A program made the position numbers and the translations under genes. DNA of 49,176 bases from Nitrobium sp046350935 (GTDB lineage Bacteria; Nitrospirota; Thermodesulfovibrionia; Thermodesulfovibrionales; Dissulfurispiraceae). Below are positions 14,829-22,497 of this stretch, piece after piece. Below the pieces are notes generated by a model, which worked only from the letters and a program-made list of their open reading frames with translations, did not search any database and was not told the DNA's origin. Position 1 is the first letter of the stretch, and each line of letters starts with the position of its first letter. The stretch spans positions 1 through 49,176 of the forward strand of contig JAXLZK010000032.1 of assembly GCA_046350935.1 (NCBI GenBank), given 5' to 3'.

Positions 14829-15152
14829 ATGCAAGAAAGCATTTCTATAAGAGACAGAGGAGCCGTGACGAAAAAGCCTGCAAGGAAAGCGGTACAGTTT
14901 TACAGCAATTATCAGTGCGGCTACTTTCCCTGTCATGAAACCAGCAGCAGGGAATTCAACTGCCTGTTCTGCTACTGCCCCATGTATTTCCTGCATACCT
15001 GTCTGGGTAGGCCGCGGTATATTCTCCATAACGGTTCGATTATAAAGGACTGCTCCGGGTGCGACTACCCCCACCGCCCGGGAAACTACCCTAAAATTGT
15101 AGACTACCTGATCACTGCCATCAACAGCGGAACAACGGCATCCCCCACCTGA
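14829..15152 (+). CDS. PF04071-type cysteine-rich small protein (copy 2)
   Basis: A 107-residue protein with the same Cys-rich domain as 6573-6965: CGYFPCHETSS, NCLFCYCPMYF, TCLGRPRYI and DCSGCDYPHRPGNY. All eight Cys are conserved between the copies. The ATG has a GCAGGAGG site 6 nt before it. Unlike copy 1 it ends soon after the domain, as in normal family members, so copy 2 is the better reference for length. It stands alone upstream of the copper efflux operon. Metal or zinc binding is expected from the Cys pattern; its target is unknown. Confidence 0.8.
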   Translation: MQESISIRDRGAVTKKPARKAVQFYSNYQCGYFPCHETSSREFNCLFCYCPMYFLHTCLGRPRYILHNGSIIKDCSGCDYPHRPGNYPKIVDYLITAINSGTTASPT

Positions 15153-15505
15153 CGCTGCCCTTAGGTCGTATACGCAAAGTACTTACACGGTCTGGAGCGA
15201 GAAGGAAATACTTTATTGTCGTCAGGAAAAATCTCTGTAAGGCCCCACCGACCTTTCGCGCCTTTTCATATTCCCTTCATATTTCATGTCTATACTGTCC
15301 CAGGTTCTCCCACCGGAAGCGGGTCGGCGCGCCCGGACTCCCGGAGGAGAAATACGAAACCGCGCAAGGAAAATAATTTTTCTCTTTCAATACGAATTCA
15401 TAAAATATTCAAACTTACCTTTTATGATGTAGGTAAGGAGTATGAGGGAGAAAACACGAAAGGAGGCGGAAGGATATGGCATGCAGGGGAAAGGGAGGAT
15501 TAGCA

Positions 15506-15534
15506 TTGACAACCCCATGATAGTGTGGGATATT
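15506..15534 (+). promoter_or_regulatory. Sigma-70-type promoter of the copper efflux operon
   Basis: TTGACA (15506-15511), 17 bp, GATATT (15529-15534), about 75 nt upstream of the first gene. Apart from this promoter, the region between the Cys-rich gene and the operon (15153-15609) shows no supported gene. No MerR-type long spacer is present, so control may come from another kind of regulator. Confidence 0.5.
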
Positions 15535-15609
15535 TATCCTGATGACGGTACAAACAAGGTGTCCCCTTTCCCGGGGCGGCACACAACAGAAAGCAGGAGG
15601 AACACTACT

Positions 15610-15999
15610 ATGAAAAGGCTTGCGGTACTCACGTTGGTTTTGCTGCTGACAGCAGGAGTCGTATACGCAAAGGATTATGAAGTTGCCAAAAAGGCGGGAG
15701 ATTTCCAGGTAACCTTCCGGATGGACAAGAATCCCCCTGTTGCGGGTGAAAATAACGTCACTATCGTCGTAAAGGATACCTCGGGAAACACTATCACCGA
15801 TGCAAAAGTAAGGGTCGACTATTCAATGCCCGGCATGCCGGGAATGCCGCCGATGAACTACAAGAGCGATGCCGCGTTGAGCGGGACCGAATACAGGACG
15901 AACCTGAACCTCTCCATGGCCGGCTCGTGGAATATTATCGTAAAGATAGCCCGCGAAGGCAGGACATCCTCTACAAAATTCAGTGTGGATGCGAGGTAA
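15610..15999 (+). CDS. YtkA/FixH-like periplasmic protein
   Basis: A 129-residue secreted protein. The signal peptide ends VVYAKDY (cleavage near residue 20). The mature part is one immunoglobulin-like domain of the FixH/YtkA type: DFQVTFRMDKNPPVAGENN, then ITDAKVRVDYSMPGMPGMPP and LSMAGSWNIIVKIAREG. The MPGMPGMPPM segment gives four closely spaced Met residues that could bind Cu(I). There is a GGAGG ribosome site 10 nt upstream. It takes the place that the CusF chaperone has in Escherichia coli, at the head of a CusCBA operon, and may be its functional counterpart; that is inference. Confidence 0.75.
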   Translation: MKRLAVLTLVLLLTAGVVYAKDYEVAKKAGDFQVTFRMDKNPPVAGENNVTIVVKDTSGNTITDAKVRVDYSMPGMPGMPPMNYKSDAALSGTEYRTNLNLSMAGSWNIIVKIAREGRTSSTKFSVDAR

Positions 16000-16003
16000 G
16001 GTG

Positions 16004-17362
16004 ATGAAACGGAAGAAGAGAGATCCGGGAGGACAAAACAGCAAGGCCGGAGTGACACGGAGGCACCTGCTTTTCCGCCGCCCTGCCGTCCTTCTCCCTC
16101 TCTCCTTCATTCTGCTTACGAGTCTTTTTCTTCTTCTTTACGCAAAGGGTGCGGTCGCTGAGCCCCTTGCCCTGCAACCCCTTATCGATGAGGCACTGAA
16201 AAACAGCCCCGAAATCCGGGCGGCGGAGTCGAGGGCGGCCGCCTCGCAGTTCAGGATTCCCCAGGCGAAGAGCCTCCCTGATCCCATGGTCATGTTCGGG
16301 TATCAGAACGAGGGGACCAACAAGATCACCTTCAATGAAATGCAGGACTCCCAGTTCATGTTTTCGGCCTCCCAGATGGTCCCCTTTCCGGGGAAAAGAG
16401 CATTGAAAGGGGAAATGGCAGCCAGGGACGCGGAAAGCCAGACAGCGTCGTACCGGGCCGTGCAATTGAAAACGGTTGCCCGAGTCAAGGAGTTGTATTA
16501 CGACCTATTCCTTTCCTATAAGAATCTCGATCTCGTCAAAGACAGGGCGACCCTCTTTTCACGGCTGGAGGATGCCGCACTGGCGCGCTATTCGTCGGGG
16601 ACGGGGATGCAGCAGGACGTTCTCATGGCGCAGACCGAAAAATACATGCTCCTCGAAAAGGAGGAGATGCTCCGCCAGAGGATCCAATCCACCGAGGCGA
16701 TGCTCAATACAGTAGTGGGGAGGGACGTCACTGCGCCCCTCGGTAGACCCGGGGAGCCGGTGTACACCCCCTTCGGGAGAGAAATGAGCGAGCTTCTGGC
16801 AGTAGCCTTCGACAGATCACCGGAAATCAAATCGAGGGAAAAGATGGTCGCTGCCGCTGAGGCGAAAATACGTATGGCAAGAAAGGAGTATTACCCCGAT
16901 TTCACCCTCACCGGCAACTACGGCCTGCGCGGCAGGGAATTTCCGGACATGTGGAGTTTCACGACCGCCATAAATATCCCCCTCTATTATAAGACAAAGC
17001 AAAAGCAGGCGGTCCATGAAGCGGAAGCCTCCCTGACGGAGGCGAGAAATGAGCTTGAGGCTGCGAAACTGATGCTCTCTTCGGGCATCCGGGACAACTA
17101 CTCGATGGTCAAGGCTGCGGAAAGGCTTATGGAGTTGTACCAGAACGGTCTCATTCCGAAGACGTACCAGGACTTCGAGGCGGTCCTTGCAGGATATACC
17201 ACCGGAAAATCCGACGCCCTGACCGTCATATCGCGGCTCAGGGCCATTATCGACTTTGAAAACTCCTATTGGGTACAGATGGCGGAAAAAGAGAAAGCAA
17301 AAGCGCGCATCGAAGCGTTGACAGGAACTTTGGATACCGGATCGGGAGAAAGCACGAAATGA
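16004..17362 (+). CDS. TolC-family outer-membrane efflux channel (CusC-like)
   Basis: A 452-residue outer-membrane factor. After an N-terminal membrane segment (signal anchor, about 20-46), two repeats of the OEP domain follow: LQPLIDEALKNSPEIRAAES (helix start) and the coiled-coil helices, with the second repeat from about residue 255 (LLAVAFDRSPEIKSREKMV). The strand pattern FTLTGNYGL and the end of the second coiled coil are as expected. It forms the exit channel for the periplasmic adaptor and RND pump encoded next. Its stop overlaps the adaptor start as ATGA. I chose the ATG at 16004 just after the previous stop; a GTG one codon earlier is possible. Confidence 0.88.
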   Translation: MKRKKRDPGGQNSKAGVTRRHLLFRRPAVLLPLSFILLTSLFLLLYAKGAVAEPLALQPLIDEALKNSPEIRAAESRAAASQFRIPQAKSLPDPMVMFGYQNEGTNKITFNEMQDSQFMFSASQMVPFPGKRALKGEMAARDAESQTASYRAVQLKTVARVKELYYDLFLSYKNLDLVKDRATLFSRLEDAALARYSSGTGMQQDVLMAQTEKYMLLEKEEMLRQRIQSTEAMLNTVVGRDVTAPLGRPGEPVYTPFGREMSELLAVAFDRSPEIKSREKMVAAAEAKIRMARKEYYPDFTLTGNYGLRGREFPDMWSFTTAINIPLYYKTKQKQAVHEAEASLTEARNELEAAKLMLSSGIRDNYSMVKAAERLMELYQNGLIPKTYQDFEAVLAGYTTGKSDALTVISRLRAIIDFENSYWVQMAEKEKAKARIEALTGTLDTGSGESTK

Positions 17363-18612
17363 CCAAAAAAAACATTATCATCATCGTTGTCGTACTCTTT
17401 CTGATTGCAGGACTCTTTTTTCTGGGATTTACCCGGACCGGCTCCGGTATTCTTCGAAAGAATACCCGGGAGAAGATGACGCAAGCGGCAAGCACCCAGG
17501 CGCCTCCACCGGCAGGGCATCAGGGCCACGGGGGAGGAACTCCGCCTGCGCTGCCGCAGGAGCAGCAGGGACAGACTGCGGAAGAAGAGGCGCAGACCGT
17601 CGAGATTCCCGCCGACAAGCAACAACTGATCGGAGTCAAGATAGCGGTGGCTGCAGTGCAACCCCTCCAGAAAGTTGTCAGGACCGTGGGCCGTATCGAG
17701 TACGACGAGAGGAAGATAGCCACTATCACGACCAAGATCGAAGGGTGGATTGAAAGGCTCTATGTTGATTATACGGGAAGATATGTGAAAAAGGGCGAGC
17801 CCCTTGCAGAGATCTACAGCCCCGAGCTCGTGGCGACCCAGCAGGAATACCTGAACGTACTGAAATGGGCGAAGCAGAGCAGCGTAGCTCCAGCGGGAGG
17901 GGAAGTCACCTCCACCCTGAACAAAATGTTCTCAAGGGATGCGGGCACAGTACGGGAAGCGGCCCGGCAGAGGCTGAGACTTTGGGATATCTCCGAAGGA
18001 CAGATTCAGAAGATCGAGGAGACGGGGCGGCCCATACGGACCCTTGCGGTCTTCAGCCCGGTGAGCGGGTATGTAGTCCAGAAAACGGCATTACAGGGCA
18101 TGCGGGTAATGCCCGGGGAGAGGCTCTTCGACGTGGCCGACCTTTCCACCGTATGGGTGGTATCCGACATCTATGAATACGAGCTGCCCCTTATCAGGGC
18201 GGGACAGACGGCGAATATCTCACTCAGCTATTTCCCCGGCAAGGTGTTTACCGCAAAAGTGGATTTCGTTTATCCCACCCTGTCGGGAGAGACGCGAACC
18301 GCCAAGGTGCGGTTTACCATCCCGAACCCCGGCGGACAACTGAAGCCCCAGATGTTCACCAATGTGGAAGTGAAAATGGACCTCGGCAGGAAGCTGGCAG
18401 TGCCCGAAGATGCAGTCATCAACACCGGCACGCGCCAGATCGTATACGTGGACAAGGGCGAAGGGTACTTCGAGCCCCGTGAGGTCACTACCGGGATGAG
18501 TGCCGAAGGGATGGTGGAAATAACGAAGGGCCTGAAGGCGGGAGATAAGGTAGCTTCCTCCGCTAATTTCCTCATCGATTCGGAAGCCCGGCTGAAAGGG
18601 ATCGTGAAATAA
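17359..18612 (+). CDS. cusB: RND efflux periplasmic adaptor (CusB-like)
   Basis: A 417-residue membrane fusion protein. It has one N-terminal membrane anchor (about 5-24), a Pro/Gly/His-rich linker (residues 50-75, with GHQGHGGGTPP), and the lipoyl and beta-barrel parts: VGRIEYDERKIATITTKIEG, then a helical hairpin (LVATQQEYLNVLKWAKQ), VFSPVSGYVVQKTALQGM, and the barrel (WVVSDIYEYELPLIRAGQ). These place it in the heavy-metal (CusB/CzcB) branch. It links the RND pump to the outer-membrane channel. The His-rich linker may carry metal. It is overlapped by its neighbours on both sides. Confidence 0.9.
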   Translation: MTKKNIIIIVVVLFLIAGLFFLGFTRTGSGILRKNTREKMTQAASTQAPPPAGHQGHGGGTPPALPQEQQGQTAEEEAQTVEIPADKQQLIGVKIAVAAVQPLQKVVRTVGRIEYDERKIATITTKIEGWIERLYVDYTGRYVKKGEPLAEIYSPELVATQQEYLNVLKWAKQSSVAPAGGEVTSTLNKMFSRDAGTVREAARQRLRLWDISEGQIQKIEETGRPIRTLAVFSPVSGYVVQKTALQGMRVMPGERLFDVADLSTVWVVSDIYEYELPLIRAGQTANISLSYFPGKVFTAKVDFVYPTLSGETRTAKVRFTIPNPGGQLKPQMFTNVEVKMDLGRKLAVPEDAVINTGTRQIVYVDKGEGYFEPREVTTGMSAEGMVEITKGLKAGDKVASSANFLIDSEARLKGIVK

Positions 18613-21600
18613 TGATCGCAAAGGTCATCGAATACAGCGCCCGCAACAAGTTCATCATCTTCCTGCTGGTCTTCTTCCTGAGCGCATGGGGGTACTGGGC
18701 GCTTAAACGGACCCCCCTCGACGCGATACCCGATCTGAGCGATACCCAGGTCATCATTTTTACTGACTGGGAGGGGAGGAGCCCCGACCTCATCGAGGAC
18801 CAGATCACCTATCCCATTACCTCCACCCTCCTCGCCGCGCCGAAGGTCCAGGTGGTGCGCGGCTTCTCTTTCCTTGGGAGTTCCTTTATCTATGTCATCT
18901 TCGAAGAGGGGACCAATATCTACTGGGCAAGGAGCAGGGTACTGGAGTATCTTCAGGCGGTGAAGAACAAGCTCCCGGCGGACGTCAACCCCGTGCTCGG
19001 TCCCGATGCTACCAGCGTGGGCTGGGGTTTCTCCTATGCGGTGGTGGATGAGACGGGAAAATATAACCTTGCCGACCTCCGCTCCGTGCAGGACTGGAAC
19101 ATAAAGCTCGCCCTGGAGAGCGTCCCCGGAGTCTCACAGGTGGCAAGCATCGGCGGGTTCGTCAGGCAGTACCAGGTGGTTATCGATCCGAACCGTTTGC
19201 AGGCCTACAACCTTCCTATACAAAAGGTGATGGAGGCCATCCGCAAGAGCAACAAAGACGTGGAAGGCAGGGTCCTCGAATTCTCGGGTATCGAGTATAT
19301 GGTACGGGGAAGGGGCTATATCAAGAGCATAAAGGACCTCGAAACCATACCGGTCGCTTCAAGCGGTACGGGAACTGCCGTCTTCCTGCGGGATGTGGCC
19401 CGGGTGCAGCTCGGCCCCGAAATCAGGAGGGGGCTTGCCGAGCTGGATGGAAAGGGCGAGGTGGCGGGCGGCATCGTGGTGGTGCGCTTCGGTGAAAATG
19501 TCCTCAATGTGATCGACAGGGTAAAAGAGAAGATCAGGACCGAAATCGAGCCGAGCCTGCCCAAAGGCATGAAAATCGTCACCACCTACGACCGCTCGGA
19601 CCTCATCCACCGCTCCATCGACACCCTGAAGGAGGAGATCATACGCCTGTCCCTGGCAGTGAGCGTCGTATGCGCCGTATTTCTCTTCCATCTGCCCAGT
19701 GCCCTGGTGGTCATTCTTACCCTGCCCATTGCCATCATCATCTCTTTTATTCTGATGTACTATCTCGGCGTCACCTCCAATATCATGAGTCTGAGCGGCA
19801 TCGCCATCGCCATCGGAGCAATGGTGGACGCTTCCATCATTATGGTGGAAAACGCACACAAGAAGATCGAGACATGGGAGTGCCAGAGCGTAAAAACATG
19901 CAGCAGGTTCGACGTTATCGTGGACGCCGCAAAAGAAGTGGGTCCCTCCCTCTTCTTTTCCCTGCTCGTCATCACTGTCGGGTTTCTTCCTGTTTTCACC
20001 CTGCAGGCCCAGGCGGGGAGACTCTTCAAGCCCCTGGCCTATACGAAAACTTTCGCGATGCTCTTCTCCTCCTTTCTTGCCGTGACCCTTACCCCGGTGC
20101 TGATGGCCCTGCTTATCCATGACAAGACACCGCTCTTGAGCAGGATACCCGTCCTCAGGTATCTCTTCACCATCTTCCCCGAAGACAGGCACCCGGTAAG
20201 CCGTATCCTGCACCGGCTCTACGAGCCGGTGGCGAAGCTCGCCCTGCGCTTCAAGTATGCGGTCATCATCGTCGCCGTCATTATCATGGCCCTGACCGCC
20301 TATCCATTCCTCAAGCTCGGCTCCGAATTCATGCCGCCCCTCTATGAGGGGACGCTTTTCTATATGCCGGTGACCGTCCCCGCCGCTTCCGTCAGCGAGG
20401 TATCGAAGCTTATCCAGATGCAGGACAAGCTGCTGAAAAGCATACCCGAAGTGGAGCAGGTCTTCGGCAAAGCGGGGCGTGCGGAGACGGCAACGGACCC
20501 CGCCCCCCTCGAGATGTTCGAAACCGTGGTCAACCTCAAGCCGGAATCCCAATGGAGGCCGGGCATGACGGTGGAGAAATTAAAAAACGAAATGAACGAC
20601 ACCCTCACCATACCGGGCGTCGCCAATTCCTTTACCATGCCGATAAAAGCGCGCATCGACATGCTTTCCACCGGCATACGGACCCCGGTGGGCATCAAGG
20701 TCATGGGACCCCGGCTCGAAGAGGTGGAGAGGATCGGTCTTGAACTGGAGCATCATATCAAGGATGTCCCCGGCACACGGAGCGTCTATGCGGAAAGGGT
20801 CACTACCGGCTATTTCCTCGATTTCAAGGTCAAACGTGAAGAAGCGGCGCGGTACGGCCTCACCGTAGACGATGTCCAGGAGGTGATCCAGTCGGCCATC
20901 GGGGGCATGAACCTCACTGTTACTATCGAGGGGAGGGAAAGGTACCCCGTCAATGTACGGTACGCCCGGGATTTCAGAAGCGATGTGGAGCGGCTTAAGA
21001 GAGTACTCGTCCCGGTTATGATGGGAGGAAGCGCCGCTGCCCCGCAAGCCGGCGGAATGGCTACCGGTCCGGGAGCGGGGGCGGGGGCCCCCACAAGCCC
21101 GGTTTCCTTCGCCTCCTCCGCCCCCGCCCTCCAGGTGCCCCTCGGCGAGCTGGCGGATATAAAAATCGTGCGCGGACCTACGGGCATCAAGAGCGAGGAG
21201 GGCCTGCTCACTTCCTATGTATACATAGATTTTACCGGCAGGGATGTGGGAGGCTACGTGGAGGAGGCGAAGAAGAAAGTAGCTACGCTCCAGATACCTG
21301 AAGGCTACCGCCTCGAGTGGAGCGGCGAGTACGAGTATCTCGTCAAGACCCATGAGCGCCTGAAGGTCGTCATCCCCCTCACTGTTCTCATCATTTTCGT
21401 GCTTATCTTCATGAACACGAAATCGGTGACGAAGACGTTTATTGTGCTGCTGGCGGTCCCCTTCTCCCTCGTGGGCTCTTTCTGGCTCCTCTATCTGCTC
21501 GGGTATAACATGAGCATAGCGGTCTGGGTCGGCATTATCGCCCTGGCGGGCCTGGATGCGGAGACAGGGGTAGTCATGCTCCTGTACCTCGAGCTGGCCT

Positions 21601-21884
21601 ACGATCAGTGGAAAAAGGAGGGGAAACTACGCTCGGTGAGCGACCTGAAAGAGGCCATCATGTACGGGGCGGTAAAAAGAATACGCCCGAAGATCATGAC
21701 CGTAAGCGTCATCCTCGCGGGACTTATCCCCATCATGTTCAGCCACGGCACCGGTTCGGACATCATGAAGAGGATCGCGGCCCCCATGGTGGGGGGTGTG
21801 GTCACCTCCACCATCCTTGAGCTGATCATCTATCCTGCGATTTACCTCATCTGGAAAGAAAGGGAGATGAAAAAATTGACATAA
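18612..21884 (+). CDS. cusA: Heavy-metal RND pump, CusA-like Cu(I)/Ag(I) exporter
   Basis: A 1090-residue inner-membrane proton antiporter of the HME-RND family, starting in the overlap TAATG with the adaptor stop. Twelve membrane segments are arranged as in RND pumps. TM4 carries D406 and E413 in GAMVDASIIMVENAHK (proton relay). Met residues at about 574, 635 and 684 align with the copper-binding Met triad of E. coli CusA, so Cu(I)/Ag(I) is the likely substrate rather than Zn or Co. An extra Gly/Ala/Pro-rich loop of about 40 residues (about 803-840) lies in the second periplasmic half, unlike the E. coli protein. It is the last gene of the efflux operon. Confidence 0.92.
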   Translation: MIAKVIEYSARNKFIIFLLVFFLSAWGYWALKRTPLDAIPDLSDTQVIIFTDWEGRSPDLIEDQITYPITSTLLAAPKVQVVRGFSFLGSSFIYVIFEEGTNIYWARSRVLEYLQAVKNKLPADVNPVLGPDATSVGWGFSYAVVDETGKYNLADLRSVQDWNIKLALESVPGVSQVASIGGFVRQYQVVIDPNRLQAYNLPIQKVMEAIRKSNKDVEGRVLEFSGIEYMVRGRGYIKSIKDLETIPVASSGTGTAVFLRDVARVQLGPEIRRGLAELDGKGEVAGGIVVVRFGENVLNVIDRVKEKIRTEIEPSLPKGMKIVTTYDRSDLIHRSIDTLKEEIIRLSLAVSVVCAVFLFHLPSALVVILTLPIAIIISFILMYYLGVTSNIMSLSGIAIAIGAMVDASIIMVENAHKKIETWECQSVKTCSRFDVIVDAAKEVGPSLFFSLLVITVGFLPVFTLQAQAGRLFKPLAYTKTFAMLFSSFLAVTLTPVLMALLIHDKTPLLSRIPVLRYLFTIFPEDRHPVSRILHRLYEPVAKLALRFKYAVIIVAVIIMALTAYPFLKLGSEFMPPLYEGTLFYMPVTVPAASVSEVSKLIQMQDKLLKSIPEVEQVFGKAGRAETATDPAPLEMFETVVNLKPESQWRPGMTVEKLKNEMNDTLTIPGVANSFTMPIKARIDMLSTGIRTPVGIKVMGPRLEEVERIGLELEHHIKDVPGTRSVYAERVTTGYFLDFKVKREEAARYGLTVDDVQEVIQSAIGGMNLTVTIEGRERYPVNVRYARDFRSDVERLKRVLVPVMMGGSAAAPQAGGMATGPGAGAGAPTSPVSFASSAPALQVPLGELADIKIVRGPTGIKSEEGLLTSYVYIDFTGRDVGGYVEEAKKKVATLQIPEGYRLEWSGEYEYLVKTHERLKVVIPLTVLIIFVLIFMNTKSVTKTFIVLLAVPFSLVGSFWLLYLLGYNMSIAVWVGIIALAGLDAETGVVMLLYLELAYDQWKKEGKLRSVSDLKEAIMYGAVKRIRPKIMTVSVILAGLIPIMFSHGTGSDIMKRIAAPMVGGVVTSTILELIIYPAIYLIWKEREMKKLT

Positions 21885-21903
21885 GCTCCCGATGTGCTAG
21901 ACT
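21876..21903 (+). promoter_or_regulatory. Possible promoter of the copper storage gene
   Basis: TTGACA (21876-21881) lies across the last codons of cusA; 16 bp later TAGACT (21898-21903) fits a -10 box. Transcription would start near 21910, about 95 nt before the storage protein. This would let the storage gene be made separately from the efflux operon. Confidence 0.4.
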
Positions 21904-22005
21904 TGTGTATAAAGGGCAGACATCCCCTGCATCTTCCCCATCGGCCGCCGCACAGACAGTACAAACAACGAAAACCATGTCCCCGACATAAGGGAGGGTA
22001 GCGAT

Positions 22006-22380
22006 ATGCACCATGCAAAAGTTTCCGGTATGGACCCCAAGGTCCATGACTGCATTACCGACTGCGTGAAGTGCGACACTCTCTGCACCGCGTCGGTCAC
22101 TCACTGCCTGCACAAGGGGGGGAAACACGCGGACCCCGCCCACATCACTCTTCTTATCGATTGCGCTGAAATCTGCAAAGTAAGCGCGGACCTCATGGGA
22201 AGGAGCTCCCCCTTCAGCAGCGGCTCCTGCGATCTGTGCGCCCAGGTGTGTGAGCAATGCGCAGAGAGCTGCGCGCAATTGGGCGATGACGAAATGATGA
22301 GAATGTGCTCCTCGGTCTGCAGGACCACCGCACAAGCGTGTCGTGAAATGGCGGACATGAAAATGTTTGCCGGGGTTTGA
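22006..22380 (+). CDS. Csp-type Cys-rich copper storage protein (DUF326)
   Basis: A 124-residue all-helical Cys-rich protein with 15 Cys, mostly in CxxxC and CxxC pairs: DCITDCVKCDTLC, DCAEICKVS, CDLCAQVCEQCAESC and CSSVCRTTAQAC. These patterns match the four-helix-bundle copper storage proteins (Csp), whose Cys line the core and store many Cu(I) ions. There is no signal peptide, so it is the cytosolic Csp3 type. An AGGGAGGG site precedes the ATG. It follows cusA, so export and storage of copper are next to each other here. Confidence 0.88.
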   Translation: MHHAKVSGMDPKVHDCITDCVKCDTLCTASVTHCLHKGGKHADPAHITLLIDCAEICKVSADLMGRSSPFSSGSCDLCAQVCEQCAESCAQLGDDEMMRMCSSVCRTTAQACREMADMKMFAGV

Positions 22381-22497
22381 CCGTGCCGCAGCGCTGCAGG
22401 ATAGGCTGAAAGAGGACAGACCGGCCGATGGGGAGCTGCTCTTTTTCGCGCAGGGGAATCACCGGGGAATTGTGAAAAGGGGACCAGGCAGCACCCG

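Noticed and set aside
18612..21884. CzcA-type Zn/Co/Cd pump
   Set aside because: The three Met residues of the CusA copper site are present and a copper storage gene follows, so Cu(I)/Ag(I) is more likely.
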